Source: an uncultured Eubacterium sp. (GTDB lineage: Bacteria; Bacillota; Clostridia; Lachnospirales; Lachnospiraceae). From it: a stretch of DNA of 59,365 nucleotides. Shown here piece by piece: positions 35,974 through 44,760 of the stretch. Under the pieces are notes generated by a model. The model made no database searches. It worked only from the letters and a program-made list of their open reading frames with translations, and was not told where the DNA came from. Both the position numbers and the translations under genes were made by a program. How positions within the stretch are numbered: the first letter of the stretch is position 1; each line of letters starts with the position of its first letter. The stretch covers positions 1 to 59,365 of the forward strand of contig CAMDYG010000013.1 in the NCBI GenBank assembly GCA_945910225.1. Reading direction: 5' to 3'.

Positions 35974-37377
35974 ATGCGAAAAGTCATAATTTTTGGAACG
36001 GGATTATATGGAAAGCAGGCATTACAATTTTTTACAAGAGAAAATGTTATGTTCTGGACGGATAACAACGAAGATTTACATGGAAAACTGATAGAAGGAA
36101 TAGAAGTGATTCCACCATCAGAATTAAAGAAGTATCTAAATGAATGTGTGATTGTTATTGCTGCGAAACCTGAATTTTTTAATCAGATAAAGTATCAGCT
36201 GAATAAAGAATATGGTATAGAAATGGCATTGAATTACACATTTTTGAAGTCATATATAAATGATTCAGGTATATCGGTTGGAGAGTTTTTGAGTGGCTGC
36301 ATGGAAAAGGATATATACAGACTGATGTTTTATTATGCAGAGGAACAAGAGAAACATGCGCAGGAGCAGGTTGAGTTCTTTGTTTCGGTTTCTGATATAC
36401 GAAGATTGAATCCGGCAAGAGGTAATGCAAGAAGATTTCAATTAGAATTACTCATGTCAGCATATAGATTGAGCGAAGACTTGAAAATGTCAGGCTTTGA
36501 GATAATGATTGAAGGTGGGACTCTTATAGGAGCAGTCAGGCATGGGGGATTCATTCCGTGGGATGATGATATAGATTTCATGATGCTGCGTAATGAATAC
36601 GAAAGAATGATGGAATTTTATAAAAATAAGGGGTTATTTTATAGTTCTGATGCGCCCTATTATGATGAAAACACGTTGTATTCAGAAATGTCGGACTTTG
36701 TTAATGAATGTGGTAATGATTATGCGTTCTGTTCTAATGGAAAGTTTGTAAAAGTGTTCTTTAAAAGGACTCCGGAACCAATTGTTTTAGATATATTTCC
36801 AATAGATTATTACAATGATGATGTTAGCTTTGAACAGCTTCAGGATATTGATTTGCAGCTTAAAAAGGAATTTGATAGTAAGACTGATAAGTCAGCTGTT
36901 AAAAGAGATAAATGGTATAAAGCGATAAGAAGCAGTGGTGAAATAGTCAGTAAGATGGAATCTTCACATTTAAGTTATGGCTTGGAAACAGATTTTATTA
37001 AAATGTGCAATAGTTATTTTTCATTGAATTATGTACTGCCTCTTAAGGAAATTAATTTTGAAAATAAGGTGTTCTTAGGACCTGGTAACCCAGATAAAAT
37101 GCTTGAAATGGAATTTGGTGATTACATGCAGTGGCCAAATGATGCCGGAAGTACCGCACATGGTGCTAACAGAAGGTTTTCAAGATATAAGAATTACAGT
37201 AATCCACGTTACATTCACACAAAGTCTGAAGCTGAGGATTTCTGCAAAGAAATTAATGGAAAAGCAGGCGATTATCAGCTCATAGTTGAAAAGTATAAGA
37301 TATTTAACTGGAAGGAATATTTTGATATTGTCGATTATCTTGATGAACATGATATCAGTTATATAGTGTATGCATAA
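35974..37377 (+). CDS. LicD phosphotransferase with N-terminal Rossmann module
   Basis: A 467-residue protein. Residues 1-~110 are the Rossmann module (VIIFGTGLYGKQALQFF, WTDNNEDLHGK) and about 145-420 a LicD domain with intact GGTLIGAVRHGGFIPWDDDI near 181-200. It would pass a phospho-alditol or phosphocholine group from a CDP donor to a glycan. ATG codons at 35920, 35956 and 35974 are all in frame; 35974 gives the same N-terminus as sister modules, with AAAGGATGGG 12 bases upstream, but the start is not certain. The next gene begins 9 bases later. Confidence 0.83.
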   Translation: MRKVIIFGTGLYGKQALQFFTRENVMFWTDNNEDLHGKLIEGIEVIPPSELKKYLNECVIVIAAKPEFFNQIKYQLNKEYGIEMALNYTFLKSYINDSGISVGEFLSGCMEKDIYRLMFYYAEEQEKHAQEQVEFFVSVSDIRRLNPARGNARRFQLELLMSAYRLSEDLKMSGFEIMIEGGTLIGAVRHGGFIPWDDDIDFMMLRNEYERMMEFYKNKGLFYSSDAPYYDENTLYSEMSDFVNECGNDYAFCSNGKFVKVFFKRTPEPIVLDIFPIDYYNDDVSFEQLQDIDLQLKKEFDSKTDKSAVKRDKWYKAIRSSGEIVSKMESSHLSYGLETDFIKMCNSYFSLNYVLPLKEINFENKVFLGPGNPDKMLEMEFGDYMQWPNDAGSTAHGANRRFSRYKNYSNPRYIHTKSEAEDFCKEINGKAGDYQLIVEKYKIFNWKEYFDIVDYLDEHDISYIVYA

Positions 37378-37386
37378 GGAGGAAGT

Positions 37387-38496
37387 ATGGTTCTGAAATA
37401 TGACTCTCTGGAAAAAGTTAAGGAACATGTACAATACAATAATTCCCCTGTTGTAATTTATGGAGCAGGAATGATAGGACAGATTATTATGCCATATATG
37501 ATTACAAGTTCAGGTCTGCTCGACAATCTGTTGTTTTATGTGGATGGAGATAGAAGAAAACAGCAACAGACTATACATATTGGGAACAGGGACATAGAGA
37601 TAAAATCGCCAGAGATTCTGGACAAACTTCCTTGTGATGCAGTAGTTCTTATTACTAACAGCAACTATACAGGAATAGTTGACATGCTTAATTCAATTGA
37701 TGCATTAAAAGAAAATATTGGGGTAATTATTCCGATTATACTGGCAATCAGGGCAAGGAAGCTGGGAATGGGCAGCTATTCTGACAGACCATCAGAGGTC
37801 AGAATTCCGAAGGTAATCAATTATTGCTGGTTTTCAGGGAATCCGATGCCTGATTATCTTGTAAAATGTATTGAATCATGGAAACGATTCTGTCCTGATT
37901 ATAAGATTGTCCGTTGGGACGAGAATAATTATGATGTTGGGAAAAATCTATATATGAAACAGGCATATGAGGCAGGAAAATGGGGATTTGTCCCGGATAT
38001 AGCCAGACTGGATATTCTTTATAATTATGGAGGTCTGTATATTGATACAGATGTAGAGATAATTAAGAATCTTGATGATCTTCTTGTGAATGAAGCATTT
38101 ACCGGAGTGGAGAAATGGGGAAATGTTAATATGGGTGGATGCAGCGGAGCAGTTCCTCATCATCCAATGATTAAGAAGATGCTGGACTTCAGAATAAATG
38201 AAGAATTTATTATGCAAGATGGAAGTCTTAATCTTACTACCTGCGGATATTATGAGACGATGCCGTTTATACAGGAGGGATTCATCCCTGACAATACAAC
38301 GCAGACAATTGACGGAATGACTATTTATTCGTCAGATTATTTCCAGCCATATGATTATATGAGCGGTGAGACATGTATAACTAAGAATACTCATTCAATA
38401 CATCATTTTAATGGCGGATGGATTGACGAGAAACATAAGGAAGAGCGGCAGAAGACAAAAGATAACTATCAGAGAATGGTAAGTAAACTGGCTTAA
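37387..38496 (+). CDS. GT32-type glycosyltransferase with N-terminal Rossmann module
   Basis: A 369-residue protein. Residues 18-~120 are a Rossmann module (VVIYGAGMIGQIIMPYM, FYVDGDRRKQQ). About 140-369 is a GT-A domain of the GT32/Och1-like type: VINYCWFSGNPMPDYLVKC, PDIARLDILYNYGGLYIDTD (DxD near 220) and VNMGGCSGAVPHHPMI. Such enzymes use nucleotide sugars; they are common in capsule loci. AAGGAGGAAGT precedes the start. GC content is closer to the island average than in the preceding four genes. Confidence 0.85.
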   Translation: MVLKYDSLEKVKEHVQYNNSPVVIYGAGMIGQIIMPYMITSSGLLDNLLFYVDGDRRKQQQTIHIGNRDIEIKSPEILDKLPCDAVVLITNSNYTGIVDMLNSIDALKENIGVIIPIILAIRARKLGMGSYSDRPSEVRIPKVINYCWFSGNPMPDYLVKCIESWKRFCPDYKIVRWDENNYDVGKNLYMKQAYEAGKWGFVPDIARLDILYNYGGLYIDTDVEIIKNLDDLLVNEAFTGVEKWGNVNMGGCSGAVPHHPMIKKMLDFRINEEFIMQDGSLNLTTCGYYETMPFIQEGFIPDNTTQTIDGMTIYSSDYFQPYDYMSGETCITKNTHSIHHFNGGWIDEKHKEERQKTKDNYQRMVSKLA

Positions 38497-38549
38497 TAAG
38501 TATTATATTAAGATGCTATTGCTTAATATGAACAGAAATGGGGACTATT

Positions 38550-40007
38550 ATGGTTATAGAACTGGCAATTAATTCGCAGGCTGATAATGACACAGGATTG
38601 ACATACAGGCAGATAATTGAATCAGGTGGGACTAATGCCGGTCAGATGATTACATATGGACCGGATATGTACAGGCAGGCGCTGCCCATAATATTAAAGT
38701 ATGGGTATGCAGTAGCATCTGATCTGGATGGAAAGTACAGTACAATACTTAAATTACAGGGAGGCACATATGCACACCGATACAGATATGATGGTGGTGT
38801 TGATATGTGGTTCCTTAATAGTTATGACTGTATATTTCTTTATGACTGCAATGAATTTTCTGTTGAATTGTGCAGGACAGCGTTAGGAGAATGGACAGGA
38901 AAAAGACTTGTGCTTGTTGGTGGTAAATGGGAGAGAATGATTGAGTATCTTGACGATATTGATGGGGTGGAATGTTTCTATGAACCAGAGCCAGATGATT
39001 CAAGATTTTCACAGTTGATGGAAGGATACAGATGTCTTCATGTAATAGACGGACTTCCGCATCAGGAAAGCATGAACAGGTATAATGATGGGGTTATGTA
39101 TTATGAAGAGGTTATGTCTTTTACATATATGTTTTCGGATTATAGATCATTAGGCAGCCTTAATCCTGATAAGAAATTTTTTATTATAGATGGGTATTAT
39201 AACAAACTTGGACTTTTTACAATATTTTCTAAAATAGTGACATGTGCAAAGTATGTAAAGGCTAAGGGAATGATACCTGTAGTCAGGCTTACTATGTCGG
39301 GAAACAGCTTTTATTCTGATTGTGAAGGTGATGATATATGGGACAAATTCTTTAATCAGCCAGAAGGGTATACGATAGAAGAGGTTATGCACAGCAGAAA
39401 TGTGTATTTTTCTCCGGGATTCTATAATGGAAGTGTGCAGAGTACTATTATGGAAAATATCAGCAAGGATGCGGTTTTGTCATGGCCTTGCGGAGAATAT
39501 AATGATGCAATGCTTAGATATATAAAAGAGAGAAAAGAAAGATTTCTCCCATATCCTGACAGAACTCTTGGAGTGCTTGCAAGAGGAACGGATTTTGCTA
39601 ACACACATTTAAAGAATCATCCAGTTCATGCAACTAAAGAGATGATGGCAGATAAGATCGATGAACTTATGAGTACATGGGAGGGCCTGGAATATATATA
39701 CATAGCAACAGAGGATTTGTCTTATATTGAATATTTCCGTAACAGATTTGGAGATAAAGTGTATTATACGGATCAGCAAAGATATGCAACAAGACCGGGA
39801 CAATTACTGTATGATTATCACAGAAGTGAACCGGACAGGCAGACAGGATTTAATCTTGGAGCGGAGTATGTCGCTTCTATTGCGCTTCTTGCGCAATGTG
39901 ATTCTTTTCTGGCCTCTGGATGGTGTACAGGGGTTAGTGAAGCAATTAGGGAAAATCAGGGAAATTATCATAACAAGTATATATTTGATCTGGGAGTAAA
40001 TATTTAA
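38550..40007 (+). CDS. Putative fucosyltransferase-fold (GT-B) enzyme
   Basis: The 485-residue protein is not firmly recognised. The C-terminal half has LGVLARGTDFANTHLKNHP (compare the HxRRGTD GDP-fucose loop of GT11/GT23-like enzymes), then YIYIATEDLSYIEYFRNRFG and LLAQCDSFLASGWCTGVSEA. All of these occur in the donor half of fucosyltransferase-like GT-B proteins. The N-terminal half is novel to me. No signal peptide or membrane segment is visible. The ATG at 38550 after AATGGGGACTATT is preferred over 38538. It is followed by 271 bases without a gene. Confidence 0.5.
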   Translation: MVIELAINSQADNDTGLTYRQIIESGGTNAGQMITYGPDMYRQALPIILKYGYAVASDLDGKYSTILKLQGGTYAHRYRYDGGVDMWFLNSYDCIFLYDCNEFSVELCRTALGEWTGKRLVLVGGKWERMIEYLDDIDGVECFYEPEPDDSRFSQLMEGYRCLHVIDGLPHQESMNRYNDGVMYYEEVMSFTYMFSDYRSLGSLNPDKKFFIIDGYYNKLGLFTIFSKIVTCAKYVKAKGMIPVVRLTMSGNSFYSDCEGDDIWDKFFNQPEGYTIEEVMHSRNVYFSPGFYNGSVQSTIMENISKDAVLSWPCGEYNDAMLRYIKERKERFLPYPDRTLGVLARGTDFANTHLKNHPVHATKEMMADKIDELMSTWEGLEYIYIATEDLSYIEYFRNRFGDKVYYTDQQRYATRPGQLLYDYHRSEPDRQTGFNLGAEYVASIALLAQCDSFLASGWCTGVSEAIRENQGNYHNKYIFDLGVNI

Positions 40008-40032
40008 GGCTTGATAAATGCACTAAATTGTG

Positions 40033-40053
40033 ATAGTATATATTATATACTAT
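40033..40053. repeat. AT-rich palindrome in the gap after the fucosyltransferase-like gene
   Basis: ATAGTATATA and TATATACTAT around a single T. No T-run follows. It could be an operator or hairpin. The remainder of 40008-40278 shows no convincing gene; a 98-codon frame there has no ribosome-binding site and runs into the next gene's start. Confidence 0.45.
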
Positions 40054-40278
40054 ATATATTTAACAAAAGCGGTTTTTCTATATTACCTGTGCGGTTGTTA
40101 TATCTTTTTATATGTCAATGGGGCGGTACAGGGTCTGTTTATCTTGGTTATGTCTGTATGTCAATGAAAATCTTGCTTTTAATAGGGTATAAAGCAGGAT
40201 TGTATGATATAATGAGCAATGAATATATAATCATTTATAATTCCTGCTTTATTCGTAATCAGAAAAGGAGAAGGAATT

Positions 40279-40877
40279 ATGAATGGAAACAGAGAGTACA
40301 AGAGTGATGTGTTCAGTATGTTGATGGAGGATAAGAAAAGAGCATTACAGCTATATAATGTAATGAATAATTCATCACATGAGAATCCGGATGAAGTTGA
40401 GATTAAGACGCTTGATGGAGGGATTTCTTTATCTATAAGGAATGATTCGGCATTTGTTGTAGATGCAAGACTGAGTATATGATATTTGTTAATAAGGTCA
40501 GAGAGTTACATTGTGGAAGAACAGATGAGGAATTGGTAATTGATATTGAGATGGCTATAGACTACTGTATTGAACACAATATATTAAGGGAATTTCTGAT
40601 ATCTCGAAGGAATGAGGTGACAAAGAATATGAAACTTGATTATACGTTTGACAGGCAGTTAGAACTTGAGAGAGAAGATGCCCGGGAAGAAGGACGCGAA
40701 GAAGGAAGAGAAGAAGGAAGGGAAGAGGGCAGAGAAGAAGGACGCCAGGAAGGACAGCAATTGGTAAATCAGTTGATTACGCTGCTTTTATCAGATGGAA
40801 GGACTGAAGATTTAAAGAAGTCTGCTTCAGATAAAGAGTATCAGTTACGATTATTGAAAGAGTATGGCCTGGTGTAG
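40279..40877 (+). pseudogene. Internally deleted, frameshifted Rpn/PD-(D/E)XK-transposase-family gene
   Basis: The first part (40279-40482) encodes the N-terminus usual for Lachnospiraceae PD-(D/E)XK nuclease-family transposase-like proteins (REYKSDVFSMLMEDKKRALQ, LYNVMNN, then SIRNDSAFVVDARLS). The second (40479-40877, shifted frame) encodes their end (FVNKVRELHCGRTDEELVID; DYCIEHNILREFL; then the charged EEGR tail). The catalytic core of roughly 120-150 residues between them is missing, so the product cannot be an active nuclease. AAAAGGAGAAGG precedes the ATG. It marks a past insertion in the island. Confidence 0.7.
40683..40754 (+). repeat. Six in-frame 12-bp repeats encoding REEG
   Basis: Six consecutive units of the type cgn-gaa-gaa-gga (the last reads RQEG) give the charged tail common to this nuclease family. 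The repeat varies at third positions, so it is not recently expanded. Confidence 0.85.
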
Positions 40878-40915
40878 AGAAAATAGTGTGAAAACGGGCA
40901 TGAATGGAGATTAAT

Positions 40916-41572
40916 ATGTATACAGAATTAACAGCATCTATGATGTGCGCCAATTTTGGCAATCTTGAGAAAGAAGTAAGGGAATTAGAGACAGCAGGTA
41001 TAGATTCATTTCATATTGACATTATGGATGGACGTTATGTGCCTAACTTTGCAATGTCACTTAATGACCTGCGATATATAAGGTCAGCTACGGATAAGCC
41101 TATGGATGTTCACCTTATGATAGAGCATCCTAATACACATATTAATCTCTTTCTGGAATCATTAAGGAAAGGGGATACAGTGTATATCCATCCTGAAGCA
41201 GAGTATCATCCGTCAACAACACTGCAGAAGATAATTGATGCAGGAATGGTCCCGGGAATAGCGATTAATCCGGGAACGAGCATTGAAACAGTTATGGAGA
41301 TGCTTCAGATTGTAGATAAGGTTCTTGTAATGTCTGTTAATCCAGGTAATGCAGGTCAGATGTATCTTCCTTATGTTGGGAAAAAGATAGAAAGGCTTCT
41401 TAATATCCGTAAAGAGATGAATTTTGAAGTGTACTGGGATGGAGCGTGCAGTGCTGATAAGATTACTACATTTGCGCCAATGGGAGTTAAAGGATTTGTG
41501 CTTGGAACAACACTTCTTTTTGGTAAAGGCAGACCATATGGGGAGATATTAAGGGAGATAAGAAACTTATGA
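40916..41572 (+). CDS. Ribulose-phosphate 3-epimerase-like protein
   Basis: A 218-residue TIM-barrel protein with epimerase metal residues: FHIDIMDGRYVPNFA near residue 34, MDVHLMIEHPN near 65, VLVMSVNPGNAGQMYLP near 137 and a C-terminal WDGACS in the place of the usual VDGGI. The family epimerises D-ribulose 5-phosphate and D-xylulose 5-phosphate. The altered last motif and the setting beside TarI/TarJ-like genes suggest a dedicated role in making a pentitol phosphate, or use of a related ketose phosphate. It overlaps the next gene by 4 bases (ATGA). The ATG at 40916 after AATGGAGATTA is preferred over 40904. Confidence 0.82.
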   Translation: MYTELTASMMCANFGNLEKEVRELETAGIDSFHIDIMDGRYVPNFAMSLNDLRYIRSATDKPMDVHLMIEHPNTHINLFLESLRKGDTVYIHPEAEYHPSTTLQKIIDAGMVPGIAINPGTSIETVMEMLQIVDKVLVMSVNPGNAGQMYLPYVGKKIERLLNIRKEMNFEVYWDGACSADKITTFAPMGVKGFVLGTTLLFGKGRPYGEILREIRNL

Positions 41573-43038
41573 TAATAGACAATAACCCGGTTATGATGGG
41601 GCAGGATGAGATAATCAGGCTTGCGACAGAACTTGCGGAGGCTGTTGATAATAACTGGCTTGCAGATGGTGAAAAGGCAGCTGGTTATACATATGCCCAT
41701 CTTGTTGCCATGTTTTTTGCTACAGGCAGTATGGAAGATGGAAACAAGCTTTATAATTATTGCTATGATGCTGCAATCAGATGTGGTAAGTCTAATATAG
41801 ATAAGAGGCTGCGTGATGGACAGAAGATAAAAGTTGCATTTCTTCCAATATCAGCAGCAGAGTGGCCGGCAGAACGTATATATAACATGTTAAGTGATGA
41901 TGACAGATTTCTGCCAGTTGTTGTTCCTGTTCCTATAATTGGAAGAACTAAGGAAGAGAGGGGAAAGACATATTCCCAGACATATAAGTATTTTGAAGAG
42001 AATGGCTATAATGTAGAGCATGTGTATGATCCTGATACAGAGGAGATTACAGGATGGGAAGATATAGGTGGTGTTCCTGATGTAGTTATTCATGTTACAC
42101 CATGGTATCTGGATATGGTAAAGAATTTTCAGATTATTAATCTGCCATTTTCAGTGCTTAATGTATATATATCATATGGATTAACTGTTGGTAATTCACA
42201 GACGGGCAGATTTGATGAATTATGTATGTATAACAAGGAATTTATGAATCTGTGCTGGAGAGTATATACAGAGACTAAGACGGATTATGAAGAGTTTATC
42301 AAGTATGAGGCACTTGGTGGAAAGAATGTCCGTAATAGTGGATATATTAAGATGGATTACTTCTATGATGAACATAGTTATACAGAAAAAGATATACGGA
42401 ACATGTGGAAGATTCCAGAAAACAGAGATGTGAATGGGTATAAGAAGGTTATTATTGCACCACATTTTTCGGTTGGAGATACTAATGTATTGTCATTTTC
42501 TACATTTGACAAGAATATGTATTTTTACATATATCTTGCTAAGAAGTATAAGGATAGGATTTCATTTATATTTAAACCACATCCGAATCTCAGGAATGGA
42601 CTGGTTAAGCATGGATATATGAAATCAATTGATGAATATGAATCGTATCTTGATGAGTTTCGCAGCCTGCCTAATGCAAGGGTTCAGGAAGAGGGAAGTT
42701 ATCTTGAACTGTTTGATACATCGGATGCAATGATAGATGATTCTATTTCGTTTGTAGGAGAGTATCTGTATACAGGAAAGCCTATGTTATTTCTTGAGAG
42801 ACCAGAACAGAGATTTAATGAGCTTGGAAAGGTCATCATTGATGCACATTACAAAGTTAAGGGTACTGATTATTATGGAATAGATACTTTTCTTGAAGAT
42901 GTGGTGCTGGCTGGCAATGACACAAGAAACGATATAAGGCAATGCGTGTATGAGGAAGAACTTGATTATGTAGGAATTAATGGAATTAAGGCATCAGACT
43001 ACATATATAATGACATTGTAAATGCTTTATTAGGATAG
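41569..43038 (+). CDS. CDP-glycerol glycerophosphotransferase-like (TagB/TagF-type) protein
   Basis: A 489-residue GT-B protein. Its C-terminal half has the family pattern IIAPHFSV near 300, FIFKPHPNLRNG near 343, then a TSDAMIDDSISFVGEYLYTG segment with KPMLFLE near 385-411. These enzymes join alditol phosphate units from a CDP donor, making phosphodiester links. The N-terminal 90 residues are helical and unusual for the family. Its start overlaps the epimerase stop. With the following cytidylyltransferase and dehydrogenase it forms a CDP-alditol cassette, so the donor may be CDP-ribitol or a similar pentitol. Confidence 0.8.
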   Translation: MIIDNNPVMMGQDEIIRLATELAEAVDNNWLADGEKAAGYTYAHLVAMFFATGSMEDGNKLYNYCYDAAIRCGKSNIDKRLRDGQKIKVAFLPISAAEWPAERIYNMLSDDDRFLPVVVPVPIIGRTKEERGKTYSQTYKYFEENGYNVEHVYDPDTEEITGWEDIGGVPDVVIHVTPWYLDMVKNFQIINLPFSVLNVYISYGLTVGNSQTGRFDELCMYNKEFMNLCWRVYTETKTDYEEFIKYEALGGKNVRNSGYIKMDYFYDEHSYTEKDIRNMWKIPENRDVNGYKKVIIAPHFSVGDTNVLSFSTFDKNMYFYIYLAKKYKDRISFIFKPHPNLRNGLVKHGYMKSIDEYESYLDEFRSLPNARVQEEGSYLELFDTSDAMIDDSISFVGEYLYTGKPMLFLERPEQRFNELGKVIIDAHYKVKGTDYYGIDTFLEDVVLAGNDTRNDIRQCVYEEELDYVGINGIKASDYIYNDIVNALLG

Positions 43039-43050
43039 AAAGGCATATTT

Positions 43051-43734
43051 ATGAACGTAGCATTAGTATTGGCAGGAGGAACAGGGAGCAGACTTGGGGC
43101 GGATATACCCAAGCAGTATCTTATGTGTGGTGATAGGATGGTAATAGATTACTGCCTTGAAACACTTGATAAGTCTGCATATATAGACAGTATATGGGTT
43201 GTGGCTGATATTGTGTGGCAGGATCATATTAAAAAGGTTGGAAAGCTGGCAGGATATGCACTTCCGGGGAAGAACCGGCAGTTATCTATATATAATGGAC
43301 TTATGTCAATAAGCAGGGGTTATGGAGAGGAAGATGTTAATGTACTGATACATGATGCGGCAAGACCTTTTCTTACAGGAGAGTTAATACAGAAGTGTAT
43401 AGAAGCGTTATCTGGACATGATGGAGTTCTTCCAGTATTGCCTATGAAAGATACAGTATATTATAGTGATAATGGAAATACCATTACATCTTTAATCAGG
43501 AGAGAGAATGTATATGCAGGACAGGCACCGGAGCTATTCAGACTTAAGCCATACATTCAGGCTAATGAAAGCCTTATGCCGGATGATATTATGAATATTA
43601 ATGGGTCGAGTGAACCGGCAGTCATGGCAGGAATGGATATCGTTATGATACCGGGGGATGAGAGTAATTATAAGATTACAACAAAGTCTGATTATGACAG
43701 GTTTGAGCAGAGGATAATGGGAGAGCAGGTATGA
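43051..43734 (+). CDS. IspD/TarI-type cytidylyltransferase (probable CDP-alditol synthase)
   Basis: A 227-residue nucleotidyltransferase with VLAGGTGSRLGADIPKQY near residue 6, GKNRQLSIYNGL near 74, LIHDAARPFLTG near 98 and VYAGQAPELFRLKPY near 156. The AGGTGSR form and, above all, the neighbours (Rpe-like, TagF-like, zinc dehydrogenase) favour TarI (ribitol-5-phosphate cytidylyltransferase) over IspD of isoprenoid synthesis. The two cannot be split with certainty by eye. It overlaps the dehydrogenase gene by 4 bases. Confidence 0.8.
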   Translation: MNVALVLAGGTGSRLGADIPKQYLMCGDRMVIDYCLETLDKSAYIDSIWVVADIVWQDHIKKVGKLAGYALPGKNRQLSIYNGLMSISRGYGEEDVNVLIHDAARPFLTGELIQKCIEALSGHDGVLPVLPMKDTVYYSDNGNTITSLIRRENVYAGQAPELFRLKPYIQANESLMPDDIMNINGSSEPAVMAGMDIVMIPGDESNYKITTKSDYDRFEQRIMGEQV

Positions 43735-44735
43735 AGGCACAGGTGTTATATGGCATTAATGATATGCGCTATGAGGATATTGAAGAACCACAGCTAAATG
43801 ATGGATGGGTTATTGTTAAAGTCATGGCAGCAGGAATATGTGGTTCAGATATTCCAAGAATATATAAGACGGGAGCCCATGTTCATCCAATTGTGATTGG
43901 TCATGAATTCTCGGGGAAAGTGGTTAAGACATATAATGGTGATTCTGACTGGCTCGGAAAGAGGGTAGGAGTGTTTCCGCTTATACCATGTGGCAAATGT
44001 AAATGCTGTCAGGATAAGCATTATGAGATGTGCAGTAATTATAATTATCTGGGATCACGTTGTAATGGTGGACTTGCGGAGTATGTGGCAGTACCAGAGT
44101 GGAATCTTCTTGAACTTACACAGGAAGTTTCTTACAGGCAGGCGGCTATGCTTGAACCTATGGCAGTAGCAGCACATGCAATGCGTCAGTTCACTATAAA
44201 AGAAGGCGCCAATGTATGTGTTATTGGTGCAGGAACTATAGGTTTACTGCTTGCTATGCTTCTTAAAGCATCAGGAATTCATGATGTATATGTATATGGC
44301 AATAAGGAATCGCAGGAAAGATATGCGATGAAGATTGGTATAGATAAGGAACATTACTGTCCACAGGATATAAATGCTGATTATGTTTTTGAATGCGTAG
44401 GAAAGAATGAAACAATTAATCAGACTATAGAACTGTGCGCTCCGGCAGGACATATTGTACTTGTTGGAAATCCGTATTCTGATATGGATATACCAAAGGA
44501 TATTTACTGGAAGATATTAAGAAAGCAGTTAAAGTTAAGTGGAACATGGAATTCATCATACACCGGAAGCATGGATGATGACTGGAATTATGTGATTAAT
44601 CTGCTTAAGCAGGGTAATATTCATCCAGAGTGGCTTATAACACATGAGTTTAATCTCTCAGATATTCAGGAAGGAACACGAATTATGAGGGATAAGTCAC
44701 AGGACTATGTAAAGATTATGTGTATTAATGATTAA
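43731..44735 (+). CDS. Zinc-dependent alcohol dehydrogenase, TarJ-like
   Basis: A 334-residue medium-chain dehydrogenase. Catalytic zinc ligands lie in GICGSD near 38 and VIGHEF near 58. The structural-zinc Cys set is PCGKCKCCQDKHYEMC near 87-102. The NAD(P) loop is VCVIGAGTIGLLLAML near 162. The sequence resembles polyol-phosphate dehydrogenases. Paired with a TarI-like gene it is probably a TarJ-type ketose-phosphate reductase (D-ribulose 5-phosphate to D-ribitol 5-phosphate, NADPH), although a xylulose or other ketose phosphate is possible given the epimerase upstream. It is coupled to the preceding gene by an ATGA overlap. Confidence 0.8.
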   Translation: MKAQVLYGINDMRYEDIEEPQLNDGWVIVKVMAAGICGSDIPRIYKTGAHVHPIVIGHEFSGKVVKTYNGDSDWLGKRVGVFPLIPCGKCKCCQDKHYEMCSNYNYLGSRCNGGLAEYVAVPEWNLLELTQEVSYRQAAMLEPMAVAAHAMRQFTIKEGANVCVIGAGTIGLLLAMLLKASGIHDVYVYGNKESQERYAMKIGIDKEHYCPQDINADYVFECVGKNETINQTIELCAPAGHIVLVGNPYSDMDIPKDIYWKILRKQLKLSGTWNSSYTGSMDDDWNYVINLLKQGNIHPEWLITHEFNLSDIQEGTRIMRDKSQDYVKIMCIND

Positions 44736-44760
44736 TGGTTAATATAAGACGGAGGTCAGA

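Noticed and set aside
40011-40307. 98-codon frame after the fucosyltransferase-like gene
   Set aside because: No SD, includes an AT palindrome, and overlaps the well-supported start of the nuclease-family remnant.
40683-40754. Short tandem repeat considered as a CRISPR-like or phase-variation array
   Set aside because: The 12-base units are in frame, have no spacers and encode the usual charged tail of the nuclease family; changes in number would not shift the frame.
43051-43734. Assignment of the cytidylyltransferase as IspD of isoprenoid synthesis
   Set aside because: The motifs allow it, but the overlapping TarJ-like gene and the TagF-like neighbour fit CDP-alditol synthesis better; not excluded.
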